Shown here: positions 8,997 to 18,432 of the stretch, piece by piece | Numbering within the stretch: the first letter of the stretch is position 1 | Layout of the letters: the number at the start of each line of letters is the position of its first letter | Assembly: GCF_021401125.1 (NCBI RefSeq) | Contig: NZ_JACBFQ010000002.1 | Coordinates: forward strand, 186,001-250,000 | Length of the DNA stretch: 64,000 nt | Direction of reading: 5' to 3' | Source of the DNA: Xanthobacter sp. NM-59 | GTDB lineage: Bacteria > Pseudomonadota > Alphaproteobacteria > Rhizobiales > Xanthobacteraceae | Program-made: the position numbers and the translations under genes | Notes under the pieces: model-generated | The model's database searches: none | What the model was told of the DNA's origin: nothing | What the model saw: only the letters and a program-made list of their open reading frames with translations

Positions 8997-9988
8997 CGGG
9001 CCACGCCAGCTTCCGGCGGCGCCCCATCCGCGCGGGTGCCATCGAGCGCCGAAGCGAGGGATTCCAGCGTCTCCGCCACGGCCCGGCCGCCGCCCGCCGT
9101 CAGATACCAGCGAGGCGCGTCGAGATAGACGATACGGTCGGCCTTGGCGGCGGCGGTTGCGGCGATGATGTCGTTGTCGAGCACCACCTGGGCCGCCCCG
9201 GAGGCACGGCCCACGGCCGCGTCGCGGTCCAGCACCAGCAGCCAGTCCGGATTGGTCTTCAGGATGTATTCGAAGGAAATGACGTCGCCGTGGGTGTCCC
9301 CCGCCTGGCCGGTGGCCACCGGCGTCAGGCCGAGATCGCCATAGAGCCAGCCGAAGCGGGAGCCGGCGCCATAGGCCGAGAGCTTGCCGCCATTGACCAT
9401 GATCATGAGCACGCGGCCCGCCTGCGGCGCCACCGTCTTCACCCGCGCGAGGGCCGCCTCGATCCTGCCATTGAGCGCGGCGGCCTCGCCCTGCTTGCCG
9501 AACACGCGGCCCAGCGTCTCCACATTGGCCCGCGCCCCGGCGATGAAATTCCGCGGATCGACAGTGAGGTCGATGGTGGGGGCAAGGGCCGCCAGCTCCG
9601 CATATTTCGGCGCCGAGCGGCCGCCGACGATGATGAGATCCGGCGCCAGCGCCGCAACCGCCTCATAATCGGGCTCGAACAGGGTGCCGACTTTCACATG
9701 GCGGCCGTCGCCATAGGCCTTCAGCGGCCCGGGCAGAACCGCATCTGGCACGCCCACCACCGCCACGCCCATGGCGTCCAGCGTGTCGAGGGAGGGCGCG
9801 TCGAACACCACCACGCGGGTGGGGCGCTGGGCCAGCACCGTCTCTCCGCGTGCATGCTTTACCACCACCGGGTTCGCCGCCGCCGGCAACGCCGCGAGCG
9901 CTGCCAGAAGGACGATGGCCCAAAGGAGGGGGGCCAAAAGGACCGGGGCCAGGAGACAGGCGGCCGGGCGGAAGAGCCTCGGTCGCAT
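8993..9988 (-). CDS. siderophore-binding periplasmic protein (FatB/YclQ type)
   Basis: A 331-residue substrate-binding protein of the BtuF/FecB class. Residues 1-38 form a signal peptide (basic MRPRLFRP, long hydrophobic core, cleavage near PAAANP). The mature part has the family's opening RPTRVVVFDAPSLDTLDAMGV and the ALAPDLIIVGGRS motif. I chose the ATG at 9988 because it begins the signal peptide; upstream in-frame sequence runs through AT-rich noncoding DNA. It is the first gene of the importer operon. There is no lipobox, so the protein is probably soluble in the periplasm. Iron control is expected for such genes, but I see no clear Fur, Irr or RirA box. Confidence 0.91.
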   Translation of the reverse strand: MRPRLFRPAACLLAPVLLAPLLWAIVLLAALAALPAAANPVVVKHARGETVLAQRPTRVVVFDAPSLDTLDAMGVAVVGVPDAVLPGPLKAYGDGRHVKVGTLFEPDYEAVAALAPDLIIVGGRSAPKYAELAALAPTIDLTVDPRNFIAGARANVETLGRVFGKQGEAAALNGRIEAALARVKTVAPQAGRVLMIMVNGGKLSAYGAGSRFGWLYGDLGLTPVATGQAGDTHGDVISFEYILKTNPDWLLVLDRDAAVGRASGAAQVVLDNDIIAATAAAKADRIVYLDAPRWYLTAGGGRAVAETLESLASALDGTRADGAPPEAGVAR

Positions 9989-10684
9989 GAGAAGGCCCAA
10001 GGACCGGCGCGCAAGCGCGAGCGCCGGGCTCCACCGTCCAGCCGCCGTCACGGCACCCGGCCAGCGGGCCACGGGGCACACATGCCGCAACGAAAAATGA
10101 GAGTGGAAGCTCTGGAAGCGGCTATTGATTGAAATTAGAATAAATAAAAACAAGAGCCGAACCTCGATCTTATCGAGAAAATTGCAGACTCTCGGCGCGC
10201 CACCGAAATGTTGTTTCTCCGCCGATGCTTCCCTCACTCATCTTATACATGCCCATGGGCGTCAAGCCACTCGCTCATGCGCGCGATGGGTCGAATACAA
10301 GCCTGGAAGCGCCTGGAGTGAACCGCCTGGAATGACGGATCAGGAAACGAAGGATCCGGCAACGGCCGCGCGGATGAGGCACGGCATTCAAGCCGCACAA
10401 TGCGGAGGCCGGCGAACGGGGAACCGCGCCGCCCTCGGGTTCCCTCGCACGTCGCGAGACCCCTGCGGGGGATGAGCGAGGGGCGATCAGGCGCCCCCGT
10501 CGCTTTCCCGTGCCGCACACACACGCTCTCGCTCCTCGCACACGTTCATGCGAGGAGCGGACGCATTTCCACTGCCCATTTTCCCGGCCCCAAGAAGCGG
10601 GAAAATGCGCCCAGGCCACGCCAGCGGGTAGCTGCCCCCTGCCCTGTCACTCCTCCCATCCGGTGACGGAGTGGCGCGGAGGCG
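9989..10684. other. 696-base gene-free region with AT-rich promoter zone and hairpin cluster
   Basis: The first part (about 10100-10170) is strikingly AT-rich for this genome and probably holds the promoter of the siderophore importer operon on the minus strand. The part from 10480 to 10607 holds three separate hairpins. No open frame here looks coding. Confidence 0.6.
10480..10607. other. cluster of three inverted repeats
   Basis: Three perfect stems lie close together: GGGGCG/CGCCCC at 10480-10497, GCTCCTCGCA/TGCGAGGAGC at 10531-10558 (8-base loop), and CATTTTCCCG/CGGGAAAATG at 10577-10607 (11-base loop). The last is about 80 bases after the stop of the DUF2934 gene and could terminate it. 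The purpose of the other two is unknown. Confidence 0.6.
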
Positions 10685-10888
10685 TCAGGGCCGCAAGCCG
10701 TTTTTCAGCACCTGCAGTTCGGCCAGGGCCCAGTGCTCGCGATCCCGTCCGGCGGGACATCCTTCCTCGCGCCAGATGGCGCGCGCGCGCCGACGGATCT
10801 GGTCCCGCTCGAATTCCGAAAGCGCAGCCCGCCCGCTCTCCGATGCGGCCGGGGAAGTGGTTCCGGTGGTATTCGCGGCATCGCTCAT
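10685..10888 (-). CDS. DUF2934 domain small protein
   Basis: A 67-residue soluble protein. After a Ser/Thr/Ala-rich leader of about 25 residues it carries the DUF2934 core, IRRRARAIWREEGCPAGRDREHW, which is the recognisable family pattern (R-A-x-x-I-W-x-x-x-G-x-P-x-G-R-x-x-x-H-W). Function is unknown; family members are often small proteins of rhizobial relatives. The ATG at 10888 is preceded by a strong AGGGAGGA site. It stands alone, divergent from the aldehyde dehydrogenase gene. Confidence 0.85.
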   Translation of the reverse strand: MSDAANTTGTTSPAASESGRAALSEFERDQIRRRARAIWREEGCPAGRDREHWALAELQVLKNGLRP

Positions 10889-11160
10889 GTCGTCCTCCCT
10901 ATGGCTGCTCGGGCGCATCCGGGCTCCCTTGACCTCAGCCTCTGTTGCATCAGGCTCTCCTGCCTCAGGCCCCCTTGGCCTCGTCCCCGGGGGCCCGGAC
11001 CGGAGCACCCTCGCCTCTTTGGAAACGACGCGGCGGCCGGCTGGTTCCCTCCCCATGCGCGAGCGCCATTCCCTCGGCGCCGCTCCGGCGTTATGGGAGG
11101 GATCCGCGAGCGGACGGGCGGACCACGCGCCGCCCCACCAAGGACACGAGGAGACGGGCG

Positions 11161-12702
11161 GTGACGGCGGCGAACCTTCCTCCCATGAACACGTTTCCCG
11201 ATGCGGCGCGGGAGATCCTCGCGCGCCTCGGCGTTCCGGCCACCCGCCTCGCCGGCCCGCGCGCCGCGCGCACCCCGCTGACCGGCGAGATCCTCTCCCA
11301 TGTTCCCGAGGCCGGGCCGGACCAGGTCGAAGCCGCCCTGGCGCAGGCAGGCGTGGCCTTTCGCGCCTGGCGCGCTCTTCCGCCGCCGCGCCGGGGCGAG
11401 CTGGTGCGCCTGTTCGGCGAGGAGCTGCGCGCCGCCAAGGGCGACCTGGCCCGCCTCGTCACCCTGGAAGCGGGCAAGATCCCCTCGGAGGGGGCCGGCG
11501 AAGTCCAGGAGATGATCGACATCTGCGATTTCGCCACCGGCCTTTCGCGCCAGCTCCACGGCCTCACCATCGCCAGCGAGCGCGCCGACCACCGCATGAT
11601 GGAGACCTGGCATCCGCTGGGGCCGGTGGGAGTCATCTCCGCCTTCAATTTCCCGGTGGCCGTGTGGGCATGGAATGCGGCCCTGGCGCTGGTGTGCGGC
11701 GACCCGGTGGTGTGGAAGCCCTCGGAGAAGACCCCCCTGACCGCCCTGGCGGTGGAAGCCGTGTTCGCCCGCGCCACCGCCCGCTTCGGCGGTGCGCCGG
11801 AAGGGCTGCTGAGCGTGCTCATCGGCGGGCCCGAGGTGGGCGAGGCGCTGGTGGACGATCCGCGCGTACCGCTGGTCTCCGCCACCGGCTCCACGGCCAT
11901 GGGCCGGGCGGTGGCGCCGCGGCTCGCCCAGCGTTTCGCGCGGGCCATCCTGGAGCTTGGCGGCAACAATGCCGCCATCGTCTGCCCCTCCGCGGATATC
12001 GAGCTGACGGTGCGGGCCGTGGCCTTCGCCGCCATGGGCACGGCCGGCCAGCGCTGCACGACCCTGCGCCGCCTCATCGTGCACGAGGACATTCACGACA
12101 CCCTGCTGGAGCGCCTCGGCCGCGCCTATGCATCGGTGAACGTGGGCGATCCCCTGGCGGCGGGCACCCTCGTCGGCCCGCTCATCGACGAGGCCGCGTT
12201 CGAGGCCATGCAGGTGGCCCTGGAGGCCGCGCAGGCGTCGGGCGGCCGCATCGTCGCGGGGGGCGAGCGGGTGGGTGGCGAGGCCCTGCCCGGCGCCTTC
12301 TACGCGCGCCCCGCTTTGGTGGAGATGCCGGAGCAGACCGACACGGTGGCCGCCGAAACCTTCGCCCCCGTCCTCTATGTGCTGCGCTATCGCGACCTTG
12401 ACGCCGCCATCGCCCTGAACAATGCGGTGGGGGCCGGCCTTGCCTCGTCCATCTTCACCACCGACCTGCGGGAGGCGGAGCGCTTCCTTTCAGCGTCGGG
12501 CTCCGATTGCGGCATTGCCAATGTGAATATCGGCCCCTCGGGCGCCGAGATCGGCGGGGCCTTCGGCGGCGAGAAGGACACTGGCGGCGGGCGCGAGGCG
12601 GGCTCCGACGCCTGGAAGGCCTATATGCGCCGCGCCACCAACACCATCAATTACGGCCACACGCTGCCGCTGGCTCAGGGGGTCGCCTTCGACATCGGCT
12701 AA
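11161..12702 (+). CDS. ALDH7-type aldehyde dehydrogenase (alpha-aminoadipic semialdehyde dehydrogenase-like)
   Basis: Predicted NAD-dependent oxidation of alpha-aminoadipate semialdehyde (or the related piperideine-6-carboxylate) to alpha-aminoadipate in lysine catabolism. The 513 residues match family 7: HPLGPVGVISAFNFPVAVW, WKPSEKTPLTA, ELGGNNAAIV with catalytic Glu265, GTAGQRCTTLRR with nucleophile Cys299, and the C-terminal TGGGREAGSDAWKAYMRR. The start is GTG 11161, which has AGGAG seven bases upstream. An ATG at 11185 is in frame but has no clear ribosome site. The glutaryl-CoA genes at 15.8-18.3 kb fit the same pathway, though not the same operon. Confidence 0.9.
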   Translation: MTAANLPPMNTFPDAAREILARLGVPATRLAGPRAARTPLTGEILSHVPEAGPDQVEAALAQAGVAFRAWRALPPPRRGELVRLFGEELRAAKGDLARLVTLEAGKIPSEGAGEVQEMIDICDFATGLSRQLHGLTIASERADHRMMETWHPLGPVGVISAFNFPVAVWAWNAALALVCGDPVVWKPSEKTPLTALAVEAVFARATARFGGAPEGLLSVLIGGPEVGEALVDDPRVPLVSATGSTAMGRAVAPRLAQRFARAILELGGNNAAIVCPSADIELTVRAVAFAAMGTAGQRCTTLRRLIVHEDIHDTLLERLGRAYASVNVGDPLAAGTLVGPLIDEAAFEAMQVALEAAQASGGRIVAGGERVGGEALPGAFYARPALVEMPEQTDTVAAETFAPVLYVLRYRDLDAAIALNNAVGAGLASSIFTTDLREAERFLSASGSDCGIANVNIGPSGAEIGGAFGGEKDTGGGREAGSDAWKAYMRRATNTINYGHTLPLAQGVAFDIG

Positions 12703-13054
12703 TCGGTGCCCGAATGCGGCCTGGCGCCGCACGCCCGGCGCCGCCAGGCCAACGGCCCGCGGCCTGGCCAGTGCCGGCTTCCACCGCAGGTCGCAGCCCC
12801 GGCCGCTTTCGCTATGGGGCTGATTTGCTCTAGCGTTAGGGCAAGTCGATGCAAGGGCGAATCGGCGCCCGCGCGCGAGGCGCACCGGCCCCCCGGGGCC
12901 GCCGCGCCTTTTTGCCCGATGTTCGAGGGGGCGAGCCATGCTGATCGAACGAACCGCGCATCGCCCGCCGCCACCGCGACCTTGTCACAACACGCCGGAT
13001 CACGGGGGCATTGGCGCCCTTCCGGCATCCCACCCCAGCAGGAAAGGCATGCTC
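12703..13054. other. 352-base gap upstream of the DUF2092 operon
   Basis: No gene is visible. At 12825-12844 there is an inverted repeat TTGCTCTA-gcgt-TAGGGCAA (7 of 8 arm bases pair), which could be an operator for the downstream two-gene operon. Its shape recalls MerR-family sites, but no MerR gene is in the window. Confidence 0.5.
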
Positions 13055-13891
13055 ATGCTGCATCCCAAAGGCCTGATCAGATCCATGGCGGCGCTTGCCG
13101 TCGCGGGGCTGGTCACGGGCACCGGCGTTCCGCTTGCCCTCGCGGCGCCGCCCGAGCAGATGGAAGATCGCGCCGCGACCACCATCGACCCCGCAGCCAC
13201 CGCCGCCCTCTCCGCCATGGGCAAGTATCTCGCCGGCCTGAACAGCTTCGAGCTGACCGCCCGGACCACCATCGAGGTGGCGCTGAAGGACGGACACCAG
13301 GTGGAGATCGGCGGCCTCGTCCATTACTGGGTGAAGCGGCCCGACCGGGTGCGCATCGACAGCGAGACGGACACCGTCTCCCGCCAATATTTCTTCGACG
13401 GCAAGACCTTCACCGTCGTCGCCCCGCTCCACGGCTACTTCGCCCAGACCGCGGGCAAGGGCAGCATCGGCGAGACGCTCGCCGCCGCCGCCGACACCTT
13501 GAACATCGAGGTGCCGCTCGCCGACCTGTTCGCGTGGGGCACGCCGCAGACCCCGCTCAAAGAGTTTGATCGCGGCTTCTACGTGGGCACCGCCAAGATC
13601 GACGGCACCGCCACCGAGCATTACGCCCTCATCGGCAAGGACATGGACCTGGAAATCTGGGTTCAGCAGGGTGATGTGCCGCTGCCGCTGAAAATCGCCC
13701 TGGTGGATCGTCGCGTCGCCGGCAGCCCGCGTTTCTCCGCTACCCTGGCCTGGGTGCCGGCCGCCACCATTCCGGACAGCATCTTCACCTTCGCCCCGGC
13801 CGACGGCATGGCCCGCATTCCGTTCGGTAAGGCGAATGGCGACACGCCAGCCGGCGCCGCCCCCGCCGACGCGCCCAAGGGAGGCAAGTGA
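13055..13891 (+). CDS. DUF2092 family periplasmic protein
   Basis: A 278-residue exported protein. Residues 1-31 are a signal peptide (MLHPKGLIRS, hydrophobic core, cleavage near ALAAPPE). The mature part is DUF2092: a LolA/RseB-like beta-sheet fold, with a YWVKRPDRVRIDSETD strand pair and a C-terminal FTFAPADGMARIPF. Family members are predicted outer-membrane lipoprotein-carrier-like proteins of unknown function. The ATG at 13055 was chosen because AGGAAAGG lies at the right distance; an ATG two codons earlier is too close to it. Its stop overlaps the next gene, so the two are translationally coupled. Confidence 0.85.
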   Translation: MLHPKGLIRSMAALAVAGLVTGTGVPLALAAPPEQMEDRAATTIDPAATAALSAMGKYLAGLNSFELTARTTIEVALKDGHQVEIGGLVHYWVKRPDRVRIDSETDTVSRQYFFDGKTFTVVAPLHGYFAQTAGKGSIGETLAAAADTLNIEVPLADLFAWGTPQTPLKEFDRGFYVGTAKIDGTATEHYALIGKDMDLEIWVQQGDVPLPLKIALVDRRVAGSPRFSATLAWVPAATIPDSIFTFAPADGMARIPFGKANGDTPAGAAPADAPKGGK

Positions 13892-14592
13892 TGAAACCTG
13901 CGATGTCGAAGCCACGCGCGCTTCGCACCCGCGCGCTGCGGCGCGCCGGCGCCGCCCTCGCTTTGGCCGCCCTCGTTTCGCAGCCGGCGTCCACCGCTTT
14001 GGCCGCCGGCTTCCATGGCGGCGGCGGAGGCTTCGGCCACGGCGGCATCTCCATGGGCGCGCCCCACTTCAATGCCGCGCCCAGCTTCAACGCGAATCCC
14101 GCCTTCAACCGGCCGATCCCGCCCGGCCACGCCTTCGTGCCGCCGCCCGGACCCCATCCCATGCCCGGTCCCCATCCGGTGCCGCCTCCGCCGGGACCGG
14201 GGCCACTGCCTCCGGGGCCGCACCCGCTCCCGCCTGGGCCTGGTCCTCACCCGCTGCCGCCGGGGCCGCACCCCTTGCCGCCGCCTCCCGGGCCGGGGCC
14301 CCATCCCATGCCTCCTCCGCCGCCTCCGGGGCCCGGGCCTTATCCGCCCTATCATCCCGGCTATTGGCCCGGCCCCTATTATCCGAACAATTGGGGCGCG
14401 GCGGCCGCTGGCGCTGCGGTGGGCGCGGCCATCACGGCCGCGGCCATCGGCTCCTACGTCTATTCGCTGCCGTCCACCTGCTCGCAGGTGATCGTCAACG
14501 GCATCGCCTATCAGAGCTGCGGGCCGAACTGGTACCTGCCGCAGTTCCAGGGCGGCAGCGTCGTGTATGAGGTGGTTCCGAACCCCAACTGA
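13891..14592 (+). CDS. secreted proline/histidine-rich repeat protein (DUF6515-like C-terminus)
   Basis: A 233-residue exported protein in four parts: a signal peptide (about residues 1-35, ending STALAA), a Gly/His-rich segment (FHGGGGGFGHGG), a region of about 80 residues built of repeated GPHP, PLPP and GPGP units, and a C-terminal part. The last part has a small hydrophobic Ala/Gly stretch (possible membrane or glycine-zipper helix) followed by SLPSTCSQVIVNGIAYQSC. That Cys-x-x-V-V-x-N-G-x-x-Y-x-x-C pattern is shared by many small secreted alphaproteobacterial proteins. The ATG at 13891 overlaps the stop of the DUF2092 gene and has GGAGG six bases upstream. The function is not known; the His-rich repeat suggests metal binding or cell-wall spanning. 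Confidence 0.75.
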   Translation: MKPAMSKPRALRTRALRRAGAALALAALVSQPASTALAAGFHGGGGGFGHGGISMGAPHFNAAPSFNANPAFNRPIPPGHAFVPPPGPHPMPGPHPVPPPPGPGPLPPGPHPLPPGPGPHPLPPGPHPLPPPPGPGPHPMPPPPPPGPGPYPPYHPGYWPGPYYPNNWGAAAAGAAVGAAITAAAIGSYVYSLPSTCSQVIVNGIAYQSCGPNWYLPQFQGGSVVYEVVPNPN

Positions 14593-14602
14593 CAGCAAAG
14601 CT

Positions 14603-14624
14603 GGCGGCGCTTCCAGGCGCCGCC
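14603..14624. terminator. hairpin terminator after the DUF2092 operon
   Basis: A perfect 8-bp stem GGCGGCGC/GCGCCGCC with a 6-base loop starts ten bases after the stop codon at 14592. The TetR gene converges from the right, so it may serve both strands. Confidence 0.65.
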
Positions 14625-14712
14625 TGCCCCTTCCCAGCTGCCGCCGGCCTTCCCTGGCGCCGCTAGCCTTGCCGGCCAGCGCATCAGCGGGCGCCCGGCA
14701 CGATGGCGCGCC

Positions 14713-15567
14713 TTAGCCCGGCAGCAGGCCGCGCACCAGAAGATCGTGATATTCCAGTGCCACTTCCTCGGCCGACTTGCCCCGGCCCGGGCGGAACCAG
14801 CGCACCATCCAGCTCAGCAGCGACAGCACGGCACGGCCGCTCATCGCCTCGCCCACGGCGCGGAACGAACCGTCCGCCACGCCATCGGCGATGATCTCGC
14901 GCAGCAGCCCCTCATGGGCGTCGCGCAGGGCCAGCGCATCATCCTTCAGCTCACTGTTCGCCATGCCGGAGAAGCCCACCAGCATGGTGACGAAGCAATC
15001 ATAATTGTCCGCCAGGAAGCGGGCATGCGCCACCATGTATTGGCGCAATTGGTCCACCGGCGGATCCTGCCGGTTCACCGCGATGGCCGAGGCCTCATAC
15101 AGGCCGGTCAGAGTGAAAATGATGATGGCGTCATAAATCTCCTGCTTGGAGGAGAAGTAATTGTAGATGGCGCCTTTGGAATAATTCATGGCGCGGGCAA
15201 GCTCCGCCAGGGAGCCGGAGGAAAAGCCTTTCTCGGCAAACAGCCGCGCCGCCTGCTGCAGGATTTCCGCGCGCGGATCATCGAGCAAGGGCGGACGCCC
15301 CAGCGGCCGCGGCGCCGTGGCCTTCGAGGCAGCTGCCCCGCGGGGCGCGCTGGCAACCTTCGGCGTGCTGGCAACCTTGGGCGCACCCGCGACAGCGGGA
15401 GGACCAGACGGCGACGCCGCCCGTTCGCCGCCCGCTTTCGTCGCCCGCGCCTTGCGGCTCGGGGCAGGAGGCCTGGTTCCGACATTGCCAGCCATCTCCA
15501 CCGGGGGCGCGAGGCTCGACGCCTTGCCGCGCCGGACCCGCGCCGGCTTTAGCTCCTTCTCGCTCAA
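14713..15567 (-). CDS. TetR-family transcriptional regulator with long N-terminal extension
   Basis: A 284-residue DNA-binding regulator. The HTH lies near residues 100-150: ILQQAARLFAEKGFSSGSLAELARAMNYSKGAIYNYFSSKQEIYD is split here across FAEKGFSSGSLAELA and SKGAIYNYFSSKQEIY, both typical of TetR. A C-terminal ligand domain follows. The first 85 residues are Ala/Pro/Lys-rich with repeated KVAS motifs and are not part of the normal family. The TTG at 15567 has GGGGAGG six bases upstream and is the best start; an ATG at 15495 would shorten the tail. It is divergent from gcdH, and a palindromic operator lies between them, so it most likely controls glutarate genes and itself. Confidence 0.88.
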   Translation of the reverse strand: MSEKELKPARVRRGKASSLAPPVEMAGNVGTRPPAPSRKARATKAGGERAASPSGPPAVAGAPKVASTPKVASAPRGAAASKATAPRPLGRPPLLDDPRAEILQQAARLFAEKGFSSGSLAELARAMNYSKGAIYNYFSSKQEIYDAIIIFTLTGLYEASAIAVNRQDPPVDQLRQYMVAHARFLADNYDCFVTMLVGFSGMANSELKDDALALRDAHEGLLREIIADGVADGSFRAVGEAMSGRAVLSLLSWMVRWFRPGRGKSAEEVALEYHDLLVRGLLPG

Positions 15568-15701
15568 CCCATCCTCCCCGGCACGCCTCGATGCGCGTCT
15601 TGTTCCTGCCGCGCGGCCATCGGCAGCCTCGGGCTACCCCGCTCTTAACGTTCGCAGGGCGCAGGCGAAACCCACCCGGTGCGGCGCGGCGCACAAGGCC
15701 C

Positions 15702-15738
15702 TTGACCGCACCCTTCGAATTATATACCGACTGGTCGG
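15702..15738 (+). promoter_or_regulatory. putative gcdH promoter with overlapping TetR operator
   Basis: TTGACC at 15702-15707 can serve as a -35 box, with an AT-rich TATATACC at 15721-15728 as the -10 region (spacing 13-15, shorter than ideal). Directly overlapping is the inverted repeat CCGACTGGTCGG at 15727-15738, the typical size and symmetry of a TetR operator. Bound protein would block the promoter. Confidence 0.6.
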
Positions 15739-15780
15739 AAAGTAAATCACGGCGACCAACCATACCGAGGAGACACGTCC

Positions 15781-16977
<1,197 letters not shown>

Positions 16978-17003
16978 TCGGCGCTCTCCCGAGCGCCCTT
17001 GTG

Positions 17004-17075
17004 CCCTCTCCCCTCGCGGGAGAGGTTAGGGCGAGATTCCGCCCCGCCTTTCCCCTCTCCCCCGCGGGAGAGGGG
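17004..17075. repeat. REP-like palindromes, family R1 (pair)
   Basis: Two palindromes, CCCTCTCCCCTCGCGGGAGAGG (22 bases, 17004-17025) and a perfect one at 17052-17075, fill the 126-base gap between gcdH and the CoA-transferase gene. Whether the two genes are co-transcribed through them is not clear. Confidence 0.75.
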
Positions 17076-17103
17076 CCCTTATTTCCGAGTTGGAAGAGTT
17101 GAC

Positions 17104-18294
17104 ATGTCCGCCGAAAAGCCCGCCCCCCTTGCTGGTCTTCGCGTCCTCGAACTCGCGCGCATCCTTGCCGGCCCCTGGTGCGGCCAGATGCTGGCCGATC
17201 TCGGCGCGGAAGTGATCAAGGTGGAGCGCCCGGGCGCCGGCGACGACACCCGCACCTGGGGCCCGCCCTTCCTTAAGGGCGCCGACGGGGCCGAGCTGGG
17301 CGCAGCCTATTTCCACGCCACCAATCGCGGCAAGCGTTCCGTGGCCATTGATTTCGAGACCGCCGAGGGCCAGGCGGCCATCCGCGCGCTGGCGTCCCAG
17401 TGCGATGTGGTCATCGAGAATTTCAAGCTCGGCGGCCTCAAGAAATACGGGCTCGATTATGAGAGCCTGAAAAAGGTCAATCCGCGCCTCGTCTATTGCT
17501 CGGTCACCGGCTTCGGCCAGGACGGCCCCTATGCGCCGCGCGCGGGCTATGACTTCCTGGTGCAGGGCATGGGCGGCATCATGGACCTGACCGGCGACCC
17601 CGACGGCGAGCCACAGAAGGTGGGCGTCGCCTTTGCCGACATCTTTACCGGCCTTTACGGCACCATCGGCATTCTCGCCGCCTTGCGGCGCCGCGAGACC
17701 ACGGGCGAAGGCGGCTATGTGGACATGGCCCTGCTCGACACCCAGGTGGGCGTGCTCGCCAACCAGGCCATGAACTACCTCGCCTCCGGCAAGGCGCCCA
17801 AGCGCATGGGCAATGCGCACCCCAATATCGTGCCCTATCAGGTCTTCCCCTGCGCGGACGGCTATTTCATCGCCGCCGTGGGCAATGATGGGCAGTTCAC
17901 CCGCTTCTGCGCGGTGCTGGGTGCGCCCGAGCTTGCCGGAAACGACGACTTCAAGACCAATCCGGCCCGCGTTGCCCATCGGGCGGACCTGGTGCCGCAG
18001 CTCTCGGCCCTCACCCAGACCTTCAAGCGCGATGACCTGCTTGCCGCCCTGGAGAAGCAGGGCGTGCCGGCCGGCCCCATCAACACCGTGCCCCAGGTGT
18101 TCGCCGATCCGCAGGTGATCCATCGCGGGCTGCGCGTGGACCTGCCCGAGGCCGGCGGCGGCACGGTGCCGGCCGTGGGCAGCCCCATCGTCCTCGATGG
18201 CGAGCGGCAGGTGGCCAAGACCGCCAGCCCCCGTCTCGGCGCCGACACCGAGGCGGTGATGGCGCTCATCAAGGACATCATCGGAAAGGTGTGA
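17104..18294 (+). CDS. succinyl-CoA:glutarate CoA-transferase (family III, CaiB/BaiF)
   Basis: Predicted to move CoA from succinyl-CoA to glutarate, feeding glutaryl-CoA dehydrogenase (GcdG / human SUGCT type). The 396-residue family III CoA-transferase begins GLRVLELARILAGPWCGQMLADLGAEVIKVE, of which LARILAGPW is a family mark. The nucleophilic Asp150 lies in AGYDFLVQG, at the position of Asp169 of formyl-CoA transferase. The phrase GDDTRTWGPPF is shared with formyl- and glutarate-CoA transferases. Adjacency to gcdH makes the glutarate assignment likely. The ATG at 17104 is the first Met before the conserved fold, with GAAGAG upstream. Confidence 0.87.
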   Translation: MSAEKPAPLAGLRVLELARILAGPWCGQMLADLGAEVIKVERPGAGDDTRTWGPPFLKGADGAELGAAYFHATNRGKRSVAIDFETAEGQAAIRALASQCDVVIENFKLGGLKKYGLDYESLKKVNPRLVYCSVTGFGQDGPYAPRAGYDFLVQGMGGIMDLTGDPDGEPQKVGVAFADIFTGLYGTIGILAALRRRETTGEGGYVDMALLDTQVGVLANQAMNYLASGKAPKRMGNAHPNIVPYQVFPCADGYFIAAVGNDGQFTRFCAVLGAPELAGNDDFKTNPARVAHRADLVPQLSALTQTFKRDDLLAALEKQGVPAGPINTVPQVFADPQVIHRGLRVDLPEAGGGTVPAVGSPIVLDGERQVAKTASPRLGADTEAVMALIKDIIGKV

Positions 18295-18357
18295 CGGCGA
18301 AAGCCGTCTCACCCGTCGGACGGCGGCGAACGGGCGGGGGTCCGCCCGCCGTCCGAC
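18293..18357. terminator. double hairpin after the glutarate CoA-transferase gene
   Basis: GACGGC-gaaa-GCCGTC (18293-18308) starts at the stop codon and has a GNRA-type loop. It is followed by a perfect 12-bp stem GTCGGACGGCGG/CCGCCGTCCGAC (18315-18326 with 18346-18357). Together they probably end the transcript before the ligase gene. Confidence 0.65.
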
Positions 18358-18432
18358 CACCCCCTCCGAGGCCGCCGCCTTGCTCGCGCCACCGGGAAGT
18401 GACATGGGTAAAGAGCCCATGATCCGCCTCCC

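Noticed and set aside
9989-10237. N-terminal extension of the siderophore-binding protein
   Set aside because: The extension reads through AT-rich noncoding DNA and would hide the signal peptide.
13888-13890. GTG start for the Pro/His-rich protein gene
   Set aside because: The ATG three bases later has better spacing from GGAGG and overlaps the preceding stop in the usual way.
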